DNA of 64,000 bases from Streptomyces violaceoruber (GCA_000720805.1 JODI01000009.1:62001-126000), one strand, 5' to 3'. Shown: positions 19,385 to 28,830, counted from the stretch's first letter. Notes: a model not told the origin generated them from the sequence alone. Program-made: numbers and translations.

Positions 19385-20935
19385 ATGCTCAACAGACTTG
19401 TGATTGTCGGCGGCGGAACAGCGGGCTGGATGACGGCCTCCTACTTCAAGGCGGCATTCGGGGACCGGATCGACATCACGCTGGTGGAGTCCGGCAACGT
19501 CGGTACGGTCGGCGTCGGTGAGGCTACGTTCAGTGACATCCGGCACTTCTTCGAGTTCCTCGGGCTCAAGGAGAAGGACTGGATGCCGGCGTGCAACGCG
19601 ACCTACAAACTCGCCGTCCGGTTCGAGAACTGGCGCGAGAAGGGCCACTCCTTCTACCACCCCTTCGAGCAGATGCGCTCGGTCAACGGCTTCCCGCTGA
19701 CCGACTGGTGGCTGCACGGGGGCCCCACGGACCAGTTCGACAGGGACTGCTTCGTGATGCCCTCCGTCATTGACGCCGGGCTCAGCCCCCGCCACCTGGA
19801 CGGCACGCTGATCGACCAGCCCTTCGTCGAGGGCGCGGACGAGATGCAGGGCCTGACGATGTCCGAACACCAGGGCAAGACGCAGTTCCCCTACGCCTAC
19901 CAGTTCGAGGCGGCCCTGCTCGCCAAGTACCTGACGACATACGCGGTGGAGCGCGGCGTCACGCACATCACGGACGACGTCGAGAAGGTCAATCTGGACG
20001 AGCGCGGCTGGATCTCCGGTGTCACCACGGCCCAGCACGGTGACATCGAGGGCGACCTCTTCGTCGACTGCACCGGGTTCCGCGCACTGCTCCTGAACAA
20101 GGCCCTCGAGGTTCCGTTCATCTCCTACGCGGACACCCTGCCCAACGACAGCGCGGTCGCCCTCCAAGTCCCCCAGGACATGAAGGCACGCGGCATCCTG
20201 CCGTGCACCACCGCCACCGCCCAGGACGCCGGCTGGATCTGGACGATCCCGCTGATGGGCCGCATCGGCACCGGCTACGTGTACGCCAAGGACTACCTGT
20301 CCCCCGAGGAGGCCGAACGCACCCTGCGCGAGTTCGTCGGCCCGGCCGCGGCGGACGTCGAAGCCAACCACATCCGCATGCGGATCGGCCGCAGCGAGAA
20401 CTCCTGGGTCAACAACTGCGTCGCGATCGGCCTGTCCAGCGGCTTCGTCGAGCCTCTGGAGTCCACCGGCATCTTCTTCATCCACCACGCCATCGAGCAG
20501 CTCGCCAAGAACTTCCCCGACGAGTCCTGGAGCCCCGTCCACCGGCAGCTCTACAACGACTCGATCGCCCATGTCATGGACGGCGTACGGGAGTTCCTCG
20601 TCCTGCACTACGTCGCCGCCAAGCGCAACGACACGCAGTACTGGCGCGACGCGAAGACCCGGCGCATACCGGAGGGACTGGCGGAGCGCATCGAGATGTG
20701 GAAGACCCAGCTCCCCGACACGGAGACGGTCTTCCCCTACTACCACGGCCTGCCCCCCTACTCGTACATGTGCATCCTGCTCGGCATGGGCGGGATCGAG
20801 CTGAAGCCCTCCCCGGCCCTCGCCCTGTCCGACCCGGGCCCGGCGGAGCGGGAGTTCGCGGCGATCCGCGACAAGACCCGCCGGCTGGCCGAGACGCTGC
20901 CCAGTGCCTACGACTACTTCGCCGCGCAGCACTGA
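19385..20935 (+). CDS. FADH2-dependent tryptophan halogenase
   Basis: 516 residues. FAD-binding GGGTAGW at residues 9-15, the second motif VGVGEATFSDIRHFF, and the halogenase-specific WIWTIP (about residues 284-289) that keeps the flavin from acting as a monooxygenase. Lys75 in CNATYKLAVRF lines up with the catalytic lysine of PrnA (Lys79). The GEATF-x-x-(I/V)-x-x-FF form is closer to Trp 5/6-halogenases than to PrnA/RebH, but regiochemistry cannot be read from sequence alone. With the dioxygenase and formamidase at 31-33 kb the likely fate is chlorotryptophan to chlorokynurenine. RBS AGGAG, 8 nt before the ATG. A flavin reductase to supply FADH2 lies two genes downstream. Confidence 0.95.
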   Translation: MLNRLVIVGGGTAGWMTASYFKAAFGDRIDITLVESGNVGTVGVGEATFSDIRHFFEFLGLKEKDWMPACNATYKLAVRFENWREKGHSFYHPFEQMRSVNGFPLTDWWLHGGPTDQFDRDCFVMPSVIDAGLSPRHLDGTLIDQPFVEGADEMQGLTMSEHQGKTQFPYAYQFEAALLAKYLTTYAVERGVTHITDDVEKVNLDERGWISGVTTAQHGDIEGDLFVDCTGFRALLLNKALEVPFISYADTLPNDSAVALQVPQDMKARGILPCTTATAQDAGWIWTIPLMGRIGTGYVYAKDYLSPEEAERTLREFVGPAAADVEANHIRMRIGRSENSWVNNCVAIGLSSGFVEPLESTGIFFIHHAIEQLAKNFPDESWSPVHRQLYNDSIAHVMDGVREFLVLHYVAAKRNDTQYWRDAKTRRIPEGLAERIEMWKTQLPDTETVFPYYHGLPPYSYMCILLGMGGIELKPSPALALSDPGPAEREFAAIRDKTRRLAETLPSAYDYFAAQH

Positions 20936-20956
20936 CCGGCTGAGAGGTGCTGCGCA

Positions 20957-22249
20957 ATGGACTTCCTGCAACCGTTGGGCCACGCCGCACACCTGGCGGC
21001 GCTGCTCGCCGTGATCCTGCTGCTCGGCCGCCTGGGCCGGAGCGTGGCACGCCGGCTGCGCCAGCCCGAGGTGATCGGCGAGATCGTGGTCGGGCTGCTC
21101 TCCGGGCCCGCCGTGCTCCGTCTGCTCGGCCAGGACACGTTCGACGCGGTACTGCCCGGCTCCGCCCTGGAGGCTCTCAAATACGTCGCCAAGGCCGGGC
21201 TCGTGCTGTTTCTCGTCGGGCTCGCCCATGAACTGCGGGTCCGTTCCGGCGCCGAGCGGCACGCCACCCTCTGGCTGGCGGCCGGATCACTGTTCGCGCC
21301 GCTGTTCGCGGGCACGCTGCTCGCCGGGTTCGTGCTGCTCCAGGACGACCCCGCGGTGCGCGGGGACGCCCCGCTGCCCGCGTTCGTGCTGATGGTCGCC
21401 GTCACGATGTCCATCACGGCCGTACCCGTCCTGGCCCGCATCCTCGCCGACCGCGGCATGAGCACCACGTCGGCCGGACGGCTCGCGCTGGCCGCGGCCG
21501 TCGTGATCGACTCGGTCGGCTGGCTGCTGTGCATGCTCGCGATCAGCCTGAACACCGGAAGCGCGACGGGCTTCCTGCACTCCGTCCTCGGCATCGGGGT
21601 CGGTGCGGCGGGCGCGCTCGCCGTGCGGTTCGGCGTGCGGGTGGCGGCGGTGGGACGGGCGTGCGCGCTTCGGCCGCGGACCGCCACCGTGGTGCTCGGT
21701 GCGGCGGCGCTCGCCGTGGCATGGACCGTGGAGCAGCTCGGCATGACGGCGATCCTCGGCGCCGCCCTGGTGGGTCTCGCGATCCCGCCGGGCGACGACT
21801 CCCCGTGGACTCCGGTCGTGGCGAACCTGACCCGGGCCGGGCGGACGCTCGTACCCGCGTTCTTCGTCGTCACCGGGATCACCGTTCTCAACCAGGCGTT
21901 CTCCCAGCTCTCCTGGGCACTGCTCGTGACGACCCTGGTGCTCGCTTGCGCGGGCAAGGGGGTCGGCGGCTACCTGGGAGCGCGTCTGGGTGGTCAGCCA
22001 CGCGACGCGTCCCGCCGGATCGCGGTGCTGATGAACTCGCGCGGACTCACCGAACTGATCGTGCTCCAGGCCGGCTTCAGCGCGGGGATCCTCACAGCTC
22101 CCCTGGTGCTCGCGCTGACCTTGATGGCGGTGGCCACCACCGCCGCGACGGGTCCGCTGCTCGGCCTCCTCGACCGCGGCGCGAGCCGGCCCGAGCCCGC
22201 TCGCACCCTCGAACCGGTCGCCGTGGCGGCGGAAGGCGGTACCCGATGA
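20957..22249 (+). CDS. Monovalent cation:proton antiporter, CPA2 family
   Basis: 430 residues, with about 12 hydrophobic segments and the Na+/H+ exchanger domain pattern of KefB/CPA2 proteins: QPEVIGEIVVGLLSGP near residues 38-53, FLVGLAHELRV, VTMSITAVPVLARIL and the late helix NSRGLTELIVLQAGF. There is no C-terminal nucleotide-binding (RCK/TrkA-N) domain, so it is a short form. Members of this family occur as accessory genes in polyketide and glycopeptide clusters; whether this one moves an ion or contributes to product tolerance cannot be told from sequence. It starts 21 nt after the halogenase stop and overlaps the reductase start (ATGA). Confidence 0.85.
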   Translation: MDFLQPLGHAAHLAALLAVILLLGRLGRSVARRLRQPEVIGEIVVGLLSGPAVLRLLGQDTFDAVLPGSALEALKYVAKAGLVLFLVGLAHELRVRSGAERHATLWLAAGSLFAPLFAGTLLAGFVLLQDDPAVRGDAPLPAFVLMVAVTMSITAVPVLARILADRGMSTTSAGRLALAAAVVIDSVGWLLCMLAISLNTGSATGFLHSVLGIGVGAAGALAVRFGVRVAAVGRACALRPRTATVVLGAAALAVAWTVEQLGMTAILGAALVGLAIPPGDDSPWTPVVANLTRAGRTLVPAFFVVTGITVLNQAFSQLSWALLVTTLVLACAGKGVGGYLGARLGGQPRDASRRIAVLMNSRGLTELIVLQAGFSAGILTAPLVLALTLMAVATTAATGPLLGLLDRGASRPEPARTLEPVAVAAEGGTR

Positions 22250-22767
22250 CCCAGTCCACCGTCCGGGCGACGACGGCCACCACCCCGTCCGACGACTTCC
22301 GCACGATGATGGGCAGCTTCCCCACCGGGGTCGCGGTGATCGCCGCGGAGGATCTCGACGGCACCCCGCGCGGCATGACCTGCTCGTCGGTGTGCAGCGT
22401 CGCCCTCGCCCCGCCGACCCTGCTGGTGTGCCTGCGGGACGGCAGCCCCACGCTCCAAGCCGTTCTGGCCTCGGGTGAGTTCACCGTGAACCTGCTGCAC
22501 GAGGACGCCCGGAGCGTCGCCGAGCTGTTCGCCTCGGGGGACCCCGAGCGGTTCCGGATCACGCACTGGGAGCGGCCGGCCGACGCCTGCGGACCGCACC
22601 TCCCACGGCACGCGCACACGATCGCCGACTGCACGGTGTCCCTGACCCAGCGCATGGGCGACCACGTGACGGTCTTCGGACACGTACGGCACATCAGCCG
22701 ACCGAGCGGGCGGCCCCCGCTCCTGTACGGACTACGGCAGTTCGCCGCCTGGCCCACGACCCCCTGA
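22246..22767 (+). CDS. Flavin reductase (NAD(P)H:flavin oxidoreductase, RutF/HpaC-like)
   Basis: 173 residues. The flavin reductase-like FMN-binding fold shows in FRTMMGSFPTGVAVIAA, the substrate loop MTCSSVCSVALAPPTLLVCL, GEFTVNLLHEDARSVAELFA and the terminal PPLLYGLRQFAAW. Such small reductases supply free FADH2 to halogenases, and this gene is two positions downstream of the tryptophan halogenase in the same operon, coupled by an ATGA overlap to the antiporter. It probably serves the halogenase directly; a flavin-dependent oxygenase elsewhere could also use it. Confidence 0.92.
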   Translation: MTQSTVRATTATTPSDDFRTMMGSFPTGVAVIAAEDLDGTPRGMTCSSVCSVALAPPTLLVCLRDGSPTLQAVLASGEFTVNLLHEDARSVAELFASGDPERFRITHWERPADACGPHLPRHAHTIADCTVSLTQRMGDHVTVFGHVRHISRPSGRPPLLYGLRQFAAWPTTP

Positions 22768-22856
22768 CCACCTGGTGCGGGGCGCGACCGCCTCCCCGCA
22801 GGCACGCCCCGCACCCCCGATCCAGCCCTGCCTTTCCAACGCCCCTAAGGACACCC

Positions 22857-23654
22857 ATGAACGGGACACAGGACCCGCCCGCCCAGCCAGTCGTCCACCT
22901 CGAATCCGTCAGCCGCCTCTACGGCGGACCGAAGAACCGGGTGACGGCACTCGACACCGTCAGCATCAGCCTGGAGAGGGCTACCTTCACCGCCGTCATG
23001 GGCCCCTCCGGCTCGGGCAAGTCCACCTTCCTGCACTGCGCCGCGGGCCTTGACCGGCCGACGTCGGGGTCCGTGCACCTGGACGGTGTGGACCTCGCCT
23101 CGCTGCGTGAGAAGTCACTGACCAAGTTCCGCCGCGAGCGCATCGGCTTCGTCTTCCAGGCGTTCAACCTCCTTCCGGCGCTCAGCGTCGTGGACAACGT
23201 GACGCTGCCGCTGCGCCTGGCGGGCGCGCGCCCCAAGAAGGCCGTCGTCAACGCAGTCCTCGAACAGGTCGGTCTGTCCGACAAGCGGCGCAGCCGTCCC
23301 GGCGAGCTGTCCGGTGGTCAGCAGCAGCGCGTCGCCATCGCCCGGGCGCTCGTCACACAGCCCGCGGTGATCTTCGGCGACGAGCCGACCGGCGCCCTGG
23401 ACACGCGCACCGCCGCCGAAGTGCTCATGCTGCTGCGGCAGTCGGTGGACGTGGTGGGACAGACGATCGTGATGGTCACGCACGACCCGGTGGCCGCCGC
23501 CTACGCGGACCGGGTCGTCTTCCTCGCCGACGGCCGGCTCATCGGCACGCTCGAGCGTCCGACAGTCGAGCAGGTGACGGAGCAGATGCAGAAGCTGGGC
23601 ACGTGGAGCGACCCGTCCTCGCTCCAGAAGCCGGAACACGGGGTGCGTCGGTGA
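22857..23654 (+). CDS. ABC transporter ATP-binding protein (MacB/LolD-like)
   Basis: 265 residues. Walker [10 protein letters not shown] (about 44-52), Q-loop [14 protein letters not shown], signature [15 protein letters not shown], Walker [14 protein letters not shown]-loop and switch His ([17 protein letters not shown]). The ATPases of this subfamily pair with FtsX-fold permeases rather than ABC-2 permeases, and such a permease follows immediately with a GTGA overlap. AGGAC precedes the ATG at 22857. Likely role: export or mechanical extrusion of an antibiotic, giving self-resistance; the substrate is not known. Confidence 0.94.
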   Translation: MNGTQDPPAQPVVHLESVSRLYGGPKNRVTALDTVSISLERATFTAVMGPSGSGKSTFLHCAAGLDRPTSGSVHLDGVDLASLREKSLTKFRRERIGFVFQAFNLLPALSVVDNVTLPLRLAGARPKKAVVNAVLEQVGLSDKRRSRPGELSGGQQQRVAIARALVTQPAVIFGDEPTGALDTRTAAEVLMLLRQSVDVVGQTIVMVTHDPVAAAYADRVVFLADGRLIGTLERPTVEQVTEQMQKLGTWSDPSSLQKPEHGVRR

Positions 23655-26182
23655 TCCGGATCGCGCTGCGCACCCTGCGCTTCCACAAGGGCGGCTTCAT
23701 CGCCTCGTTCGTGGCCCTGTTCGTCGGTGCCGTCATCATCATCGGCTCCGGCGGGCTCCTCGAGACCGGTATCCACAACGCGGCGCCGCCGCACCGGCTG
23801 GCCGCCGCGCCGATCGTCGTCACCGGCGACCAGCGCTACGCGTACACGCAGCAGGAGCTCGTCTTCCCCGAACGGCTCCACATGGACGCCGAGTGGGCCG
23901 ACAAGATCGCGAAGGTCCCGGGCGTCGAGGCGGCGGTGCGGGACCTGTCGTTCCCGGCGGCCCTCGACAAGGGCGGCCCGGTCACCGGTCACGGCTGGTC
24001 GTCCGCCAGGCTCTCCCCCTACCGGCTCACCGACGGTACGGCCCCCGGCGCGGACGGCCAGGTCGCCCTGGGCAAAGCCCTGGCGGACCGTACGGGGCTG
24101 AAGACCGGCGACCGGATCCGGCTCCTCGTCCACGGCGCGGAGAAGAACTACCAGGTCTCCGGACTCGCCACCGGACCCGACGACGGCTCGGACGTCTTCC
24201 TCGCCGACGCCGAGGCCGCCGAAATCACGGACCGCGTCGGCACGGCCGACAACATCGGCGTCTTCCCGGCGTCCGGTGCGCACACCCAGGAGGTCGCCGC
24301 CGCGGTCCGCGAGGTCGTCAACGGCTCGCCCATCACCGTGCTGACCGGGGACGACCGAGGCCGCGCCGAAAACCCCGACGTGGTGGCCGACGGCAGCGAT
24401 CTGATCCCGCTCGCCGCCGCGTTCGGCGGTCTGTCGGCGATGGTCACCGTGTTCGTGGTGGCCAGCACCCTCGGTCTCTCCATCCAGCAGCGGCAGCGCG
24501 AGATGGCGCTGCTGCGCACGATCGGTGCGACACCGGGACAGCTGCGCCGGCTCGTCCTCGGGGAGACCCTGTTCCTCGCGATCGTCGCCACCGGGCTCGC
24601 CACCATTCCGGGACCCCGCTTCGGACGCTGGCTGCTGGACGCGTTCGCGGACGCCGGCGTCGTACCGGAGTCGATCGCGTTCCGGGCCGGCTCCGTGCCG
24701 GTGATCGTCGGGGTGGGCACGGCGCTGCTCACCGCCATCGGCTCGGCGTACATCGCGGCACAGGCCGCGGCTCGCACCAGGCCGACCGAGGCGCTGGCCG
24801 AAGCGACGCTGCAACGTCGCTGGTTCAGCGCGTTCCGGCTGATCGTCGGGCTGCTGTGCCTTGCCGGGGGCGCGGCCCTCGCCTGGGGTACGGCGGGCTC
24901 GGCGGGGCCGGACGCGGCCGGGGTCGCCACTCCGGCGGCCATGGTGTGGGCGGCGGCGTTCGGTCTCCTCGGCCCCGTCGTCGTACGCGCCATGGTTGCC
25001 GTGCTGCGCCGTCCTGTCGGCAAGGTGTCAGGACTCGCCGGTGAACTCGCCACGCACAACGCGCGGGCTCGCACGGCCCGCCTCGCGTCGGCCGTGATGC
25101 CGGTGATGCTGGCGAGCGGTCTGGCGGTCGGCCTGATCTACATGCAGACCACGCAGTCCGACGGTGCCCGACAGGCATTCGACGAGAACCTGCGCGCGGA
25201 CGTCGTCGTGACATCGGCCTCCGGTGGTCTGCCGCTCGACTTCGTCGACACGGTCCGCAGGCAGCCGGGGGTGGCGGCGGCGTCCGCGCAGATCCCCACG
25301 ACCGGTTACATCGAGCCGGACGAGCCGATGCGGCCGAGCGAGGGTGAGGACACGGGCCCGCAGCCCACCGAACTGCCGATGGTGGGAGTCACGCCCCAGG
25401 GTATGGACCGCACGACCGCGTACCAGGCGGCGACGGGCAGCCTCACCGCCCTGCGCGGCGACTCCGTGGCGCTGCCCGCCAGGTACGCCGAGAACCGTGA
25501 GCTCGGCGACCTGGTCCCGATGCGGCTCGGCGACGGCACGCAGGTCAAGCTGAAGCTGGTCGCCACCGTCGACGGGCGACGCGGTTACGAGACCGCGCTC
25601 GTTCCGGCGTCGGTACTCGTCGGGCACACGGACGGCGGGCTCGTCCCGCAGATCCTGGTGCGCGCGACCGCCGGCACGGACGAGGCCCGGCTCAGCGCGT
25701 CACTCTCCACGCTGGCGCACGAGCAGCCGGGCCTCCAGGTGGCCGGACGGGAGGTCCTGGAGGCGGCGCAGGAGGACGCGGACGACACCCAGGCGTGGAT
25801 GGCGTACCTGGTCCTCGGAGTCGTCGTCGGCTACGCCACACTCGCCCTGATCAACACACAGGTCCTCGCGACATACGAGCGGCGCAAGGAGTTCATGCTG
25901 CAACGGCTCATCGGGGCCACCCGCCGCCAGGTCCTGCAGATGATGACGGTCGAGGCGTCCCTGGTGGCCCTGGCCGGCATCCTCCTCGGTCTCCTGGTCG
26001 CAGGGGCGACGCTGGTGCCGCTGAGCATGAGCGTCCTCGGCACCGCGCTGCCCGGCGGCTCGCCGTGGATCCTCGTCGCGGTGGTGGCCGGAGCGGCGGC
26101 GCTGACCCTCACGACGACCTTGCTGGCGGCGGGCGCCGTACTGCGTGGCCGGCCCGGGGACATGGCCGGCATCAAGGAGTAG
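23651..26182 (+). CDS. FtsX-family ABC transporter permease (large, two FtsX domains)
   Basis: 843 residues, starting at the GTG at 23651 that overlaps the ATPase stop (GTGA). Domain layout: N-terminal membrane helix (about 17-39), a periplasmic MacB-like domain, a first FtsX unit of helices (about 255-390, with LSIQQRQREMALLRTIGATP before the second helix), a middle helix pair, a second extracellular domain (about 500-705) and a second FtsX unit (about 720-840, with QVLATYERRKEFMLQRLIGA). This is the usual actinobacterial resistance-exporter architecture and forms a complex with the preceding ATPase. A long perfect hairpin ends the transcript just after the stop. Confidence 0.93.
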   Translation: MIRIALRTLRFHKGGFIASFVALFVGAVIIIGSGGLLETGIHNAAPPHRLAAAPIVVTGDQRYAYTQQELVFPERLHMDAEWADKIAKVPGVEAAVRDLSFPAALDKGGPVTGHGWSSARLSPYRLTDGTAPGADGQVALGKALADRTGLKTGDRIRLLVHGAEKNYQVSGLATGPDDGSDVFLADAEAAEITDRVGTADNIGVFPASGAHTQEVAAAVREVVNGSPITVLTGDDRGRAENPDVVADGSDLIPLAAAFGGLSAMVTVFVVASTLGLSIQQRQREMALLRTIGATPGQLRRLVLGETLFLAIVATGLATIPGPRFGRWLLDAFADAGVVPESIAFRAGSVPVIVGVGTALLTAIGSAYIAAQAAARTRPTEALAEATLQRRWFSAFRLIVGLLCLAGGAALAWGTAGSAGPDAAGVATPAAMVWAAAFGLLGPVVVRAMVAVLRRPVGKVSGLAGELATHNARARTARLASAVMPVMLASGLAVGLIYMQTTQSDGARQAFDENLRADVVVTSASGGLPLDFVDTVRRQPGVAAASAQIPTTGYIEPDEPMRPSEGEDTGPQPTELPMVGVTPQGMDRTTAYQAATGSLTALRGDSVALPARYAENRELGDLVPMRLGDGTQVKLKLVATVDGRRGYETALVPASVLVGHTDGGLVPQILVRATAGTDEARLSASLSTLAHEQPGLQVAGREVLEAAQEDADDTQAWMAYLVLGVVVGYATLALINTQVLATYERRKEFMLQRLIGATRRQVLQMMTVEASLVALAGILLGLLVAGATLVPLSMSVLGTALPGGSPWILVAVVAGAAALTLTTTLLAAGAVLRGRPGDMAGIKE

Positions 26183-26192
26183 TGGGGAACAG

Positions 26193-26242
26193 GCCGTCGG
26201 CGGTGCCCGGCACGGTGGTTCGTGCCGGGCACCGCCGACGGC
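26193..26242 (+). terminator. Strong hairpin terminator after the exporter operon
   Basis: A perfect 22-bp inverted repeat (arms 26193-26214 and 26221-26242) with a 6-nt GTGGTT loop, 10 nt after the permease stop. No U tract follows, as is common in Streptomyces. Confidence 0.92.
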
Positions 26243-26248
26243 GTGGGA

Positions 26249-26353
26249 GCGGGGTGCGCACGGTCCGGAACGGGGTCCGCACGGTCCGGAGCGGGGTGCG
26301 CACGGTCCGGAACGGGGTCCGCACGGTCCGGAGCGGGGTGCGCACGGTCCGCC
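26249..26353. repeat. Five tandem 21-bp repeats in an intergenic region
   Basis: Units begin at 26249, 26270, 26291, 26312 and 26333. Two alternating variants (GCGGGGTGCGC... and ACGGGGTCCGC...) give a 42-bp super-period; the last unit is imperfect. The array sits between two strong hairpins in the convergent gap 26183-26563, which holds no credible gene. No spacers are present. Confidence 0.9.
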
Positions 26354-26504
26354 GGAGCTGTCGCACGACGGTGGTCACGGACGTCCACGCCGTGCACGCC
26401 GTCCACGCCGAGAACCAGCTACGTCACTCGGCGTGCACGGCGAGCCCACGGCAGTGCGCGGAGAACATGCCCCGACACCGGGACGGAGGGATCGACGGAA
26501 CGTC

Positions 26505-26564
26505 AGCTTGTTCCTTGTCTCGCGTCTGCGCCGTAGGGCGGGGACGCGAGACGAGGAACAAGCT
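26505..26564. terminator. Long hairpin at the end of the ArsR/DrrA/mbtH operon
   Basis: Arms 26505-26526 and 26543-26564 are complementary over 22 bp with a single mismatch; the loop is 16 nt. The right arm reaches the first base of the stop codon of the reverse-strand ArsR-like gene, so it probably ends leftward transcription and may also block read-through from the left. Confidence 0.88.
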
Positions 26565-27586
26565 CAGGCGGCCGGAGTCTTGCGTGCCGTCAAGTCGGTC
26601 ACGGGGCGCGGCTCACGGTGGACGACCGCCGCGCCGGCCGGGCGGCGGCGGGCCGGGCCCCCCACGGCGGCCGGTTTCGCCGGGCGGGGGGAGATGCCCT
26701 TGAGGAGGGCGACGCCGAGAGGGGTCAGGGTGTGCAACACCGTGTTGCGGATGCGGCGGGTCGTGATGAGGCCCGCCCGGCGCAGTACCGCGGTGTGCTG
26801 GCTGGCGCCCGCCGCCGAGATGCCGAGCCGGTCCGCCAACTGGCTGGTGGTGCAACTGCTGCGCAGGGCGTGCAGGGCGGCGGCCCGGGTCTGCCCGACC
26901 AGGGCGCCGAGCGACTGGCCACTGTCGTCCGGCTCGTCCCACAGCCCGGCCGCCTGGTTCGTGTCGGGCGGCGCGGCGAAGGCGAGCACGACCGGACCGT
27001 TCTCGGCGAGGCGGCGGGTGACCCTGCCCGGCCGGTGTGCCAGGAACACGGACGGAGTGAGCACCAGACCGCGCCCGTCGAGGCGGATGTCCTCGTCGGG
27101 GCCGTCGTGGATCTCAAGGACCGGAGCACGCCAGGTGATCTTGGAGTGCAGGGTGGTCAGGAGCAGTTCCACCCCGCCGGCCATCAGTACGCGGCCGCGG
27201 GCCTCGCACTCGGCCTCCAGATAGGCCCGTACATGCTCCCAGTACGGAGCCACGGCGACCCGCCACACCAGCGACAGATCGCCGGCCGCCGGTTGGAAGG
27301 GCAGACCGGGCACATTACGGGCGGCGGAGGAGTCGGTGCTGACGCAGCGGCCACTGCGTTCGATGAGATCGATCAGCCCGTCGAGTCCGGGCGCGGCGCT
27401 GCCGCCGGTCAGCGGGAGCGGGCACTGGGTCAGCCGCTCCGCGACCTGGCTGCGCCAGCGGGCGAACGGCGCACCGACGCCGCGCCCGAGCAACCCGTAC
27501 GCGAAGGCGCTCTCCACGAGCGGGCCGGCGGTCGTCCGCAGCCGGACCCGAGCGAAGTCAGCAGGGATGAAGTGGATTCGTTGCAT
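26564..27586 (-). CDS. ArsR-type winged-helix regulator with DUF5937-like N-terminus
   Basis: 340 residues. The N-terminal two thirds (starting MQRIHFIPADFARVRL) has the look of the actinobacterial DUF5937 region found ahead of ArsR-like domains. The C-terminal winged helix-turn-helix is at about residues 225-290: RSSCTTSQLADRLGISAAGA, then SQHTAVLRRAGLITTRRI and VLHTLTPLGVALL. A 45-residue Pro/Arg-rich tail follows. It is the last gene of the mbtH-ATPase operon. No metal-binding cysteine motif is evident, so it is probably not a metal sensor; it may sense the exported compound. Start at the ATG at 27586, 41 nt after the ATPase stop. Confidence 0.85.
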   Translation of the reverse strand: MQRIHFIPADFARVRLRTTAGPLVESAFAYGLLGRGVGAPFARWRSQVAERLTQCPLPLTGGSAAPGLDGLIDLIERSGRCVSTDSSAARNVPGLPFQPAAGDLSLVWRVAVAPYWEHVRAYLEAECEARGRVLMAGGVELLLTTLHSKITWRAPVLEIHDGPDEDIRLDGRGLVLTPSVFLAHRPGRVTRRLAENGPVVLAFAAPPDTNQAAGLWDEPDDSGQSLGALVGQTRAAALHALRSSCTTSQLADRLGISAAGASQHTAVLRRAGLITTRRIRNTVLHTLTPLGVALLKGISPRPAKPAAVGGPARRRPAGAAVVHREPRPVTDLTARKTPAA

Positions 27587-27627
27587 AGTGATGCCCCCGT
27601 GGTCGCGCTGCTGGCGGCAACCGCCGC

Positions 27628-28575
27628 TCAGGTCGACTTGCCGGTGAGGGAGATGAAGACGTCGTCGAGGGTGGGCCTGCGCAGGGCGAAGTCGGCGACC
27701 TCGACACCTTCCTGGCGCAGCGCCGCCGCGGCGGTCTCGATGCTCTGTATGCCGTCGCTCAGCACGATCGACACGGTGCCGTCGGCGAGGTCCGCGGACG
27801 GCTCGCCGGGGGCGACGCGGCGCAGCGCGTCGGCAGCCCGCGGCACGCTCTCCGGCCGGGTCAAGGACACTTCGAGCCGCTCCTCCCCCGCCGTGCGTTT
27901 GAGCTCCTCCGGGGTGCCCTCGGCGATGACCCGGCCGGTGTCGATGACCGCGATCCGGTCGGCGAGGACATCGGCCTCTTCCAGGTACTGGGTGGTCAGG
28001 AGCACGGTCACACCGTCGGCGACCAGTTCCTTCACCGCGTCCCACAACCGGGAGCGGCTGACCGGGTCGAGGCCCGTCGTGGGCTCGTCCAGGAAGAGGA
28101 CGGACGGCCTCGCCACCAGGCAGGCCGCCAGGTCGAGGCGGCGCCGCATACCGCCCGAGTACGTGCGCGCCGGGCGGTCGGCGGCACCGGTCAGCTCGAA
28201 CCGGTCGAGCAACTCGGCGGCCCGAGCGCGCGCGGCACCCCGGCCCAGGTGGGTCAACGTGCCGATGAGGACGAGGTTCTCCCGTCCGGTGAGCATGTCG
28301 TCCACCGCCGCGTACTGTCCGGCGAGCCCGATGCGCCGCCGTACCTCGGCCGGTTGACGCACCACGTCGTAGCCGGCGACCCGGGCCCGGCCGCCGTCCG
28401 GTCGGAGCAGGGTCGAGAGCATTCTGACGGTGGTCGTCTTGCCCGCCCCGTTCGGACCGAGCAAGCCGAGCACGGTTCCCGACGGCACCGCCAGGTCGAC
28501 TCCGCCCAGCGCTTGCCGTCCCTCGTACCGCTTGCACAGGCCCTCGGCCTCGATCGCCCATTCCACCGTCGCCAC
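27628..28575 (-). CDS. DrrA-type ABC transporter ATP-binding protein
   Basis: 315 residues. Walker A GPNGAGKTTTV, signature YSGGMRRRLDLAACLV, Walker B VLFLDEPTTGLD, switch region TTQYLEEADVLADRI, and the DrrA-specific C-terminal domain ending RRPTLDDVFISLTG. DrrA proteins pair with an ABC-2 permease (DrrB). None is adjacent; the only candidate in the window is the permease at 451-1314, at the far end of the NRPS operon. Both operons carry SARP-type promoters, so the two halves would still be co-expressed. Likely role: product export and self-resistance. Confidence 0.93.
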   Translation of the reverse strand: MATVEWAIEAEGLCKRYEGRQALGGVDLAVPSGTVLGLLGPNGAGKTTTVRMLSTLLRPDGGRARVAGYDVVRQPAEVRRRIGLAGQYAAVDDMLTGRENLVLIGTLTHLGRGAARARAAELLDRFELTGAADRPARTYSGGMRRRLDLAACLVARPSVLFLDEPTTGLDPVSRSRLWDAVKELVADGVTVLLTTQYLEEADVLADRIAVIDTGRVIAEGTPEELKRTAGEERLEVSLTRPESVPRAADALRRVAPGEPSADLADGTVSIVLSDGIQSIETAAAALRQEGVEVADFALRRPTLDDVFISLTGKST

Positions 28576-28608
28576 CGCTGCTCCTCCGCCCCGACTCGGC
28601 CGGGCTCG

Positions 28609-28830
28609 TCAGGCGGCCGGAGCGTCGGCGGACGGGCCGCGCAGGCTGCGCGGGCGCAGGTCGGTCCAGTGCTCCTCCACATACGCGAGCGCCTTGTCAC
28701 GCGAGCTCTCGTCGAGGGCCACTGTCCAGCCTGCGGGGCGCTCCGCGAAGGCGGGCCACAGGGAGTGCTGTCCCTCGTCGTTGACCAGCACGAGGAAGGT
28801 TCCGGCCGGGTCGTCAAAGGGGTTCGCCAC
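28609..28830 (-). CDS. MbtH-like protein
   Basis: 73 residues. The family signature is complete: [19 protein letters not shown], then [15 protein letters not shown] and [11 protein letters not shown], with the conserved tryptophans that clasp the A domain. MbtH proteins bind A domains as chaperone-activators and often are needed for solubility and activity. The start is a GTG at 28830 (VANPFDD) with TGGAG 8 nt upstream. It is the only MbtH in the window and could serve the large NRPS, the free Asp-type A enzyme and the right-hand NRPSs. First gene after the SARP-type promoter at 28890-28931. Confidence 0.95.
   Translation of the reverse strand: MANPFDDPAGTFLVLVNDEGQHSLWPAFAERPAGWTVALDESSRDKALAYVEEHWTDLRPRSLRGPSADAPAA

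Noticed and set aside
26249..26353. CRISPR-like array or coding repeat protein
   Set aside because: Contiguous 21-bp units without spacers; the frames through it are low-complexity Val-Arg-Thr repeats with no start context.
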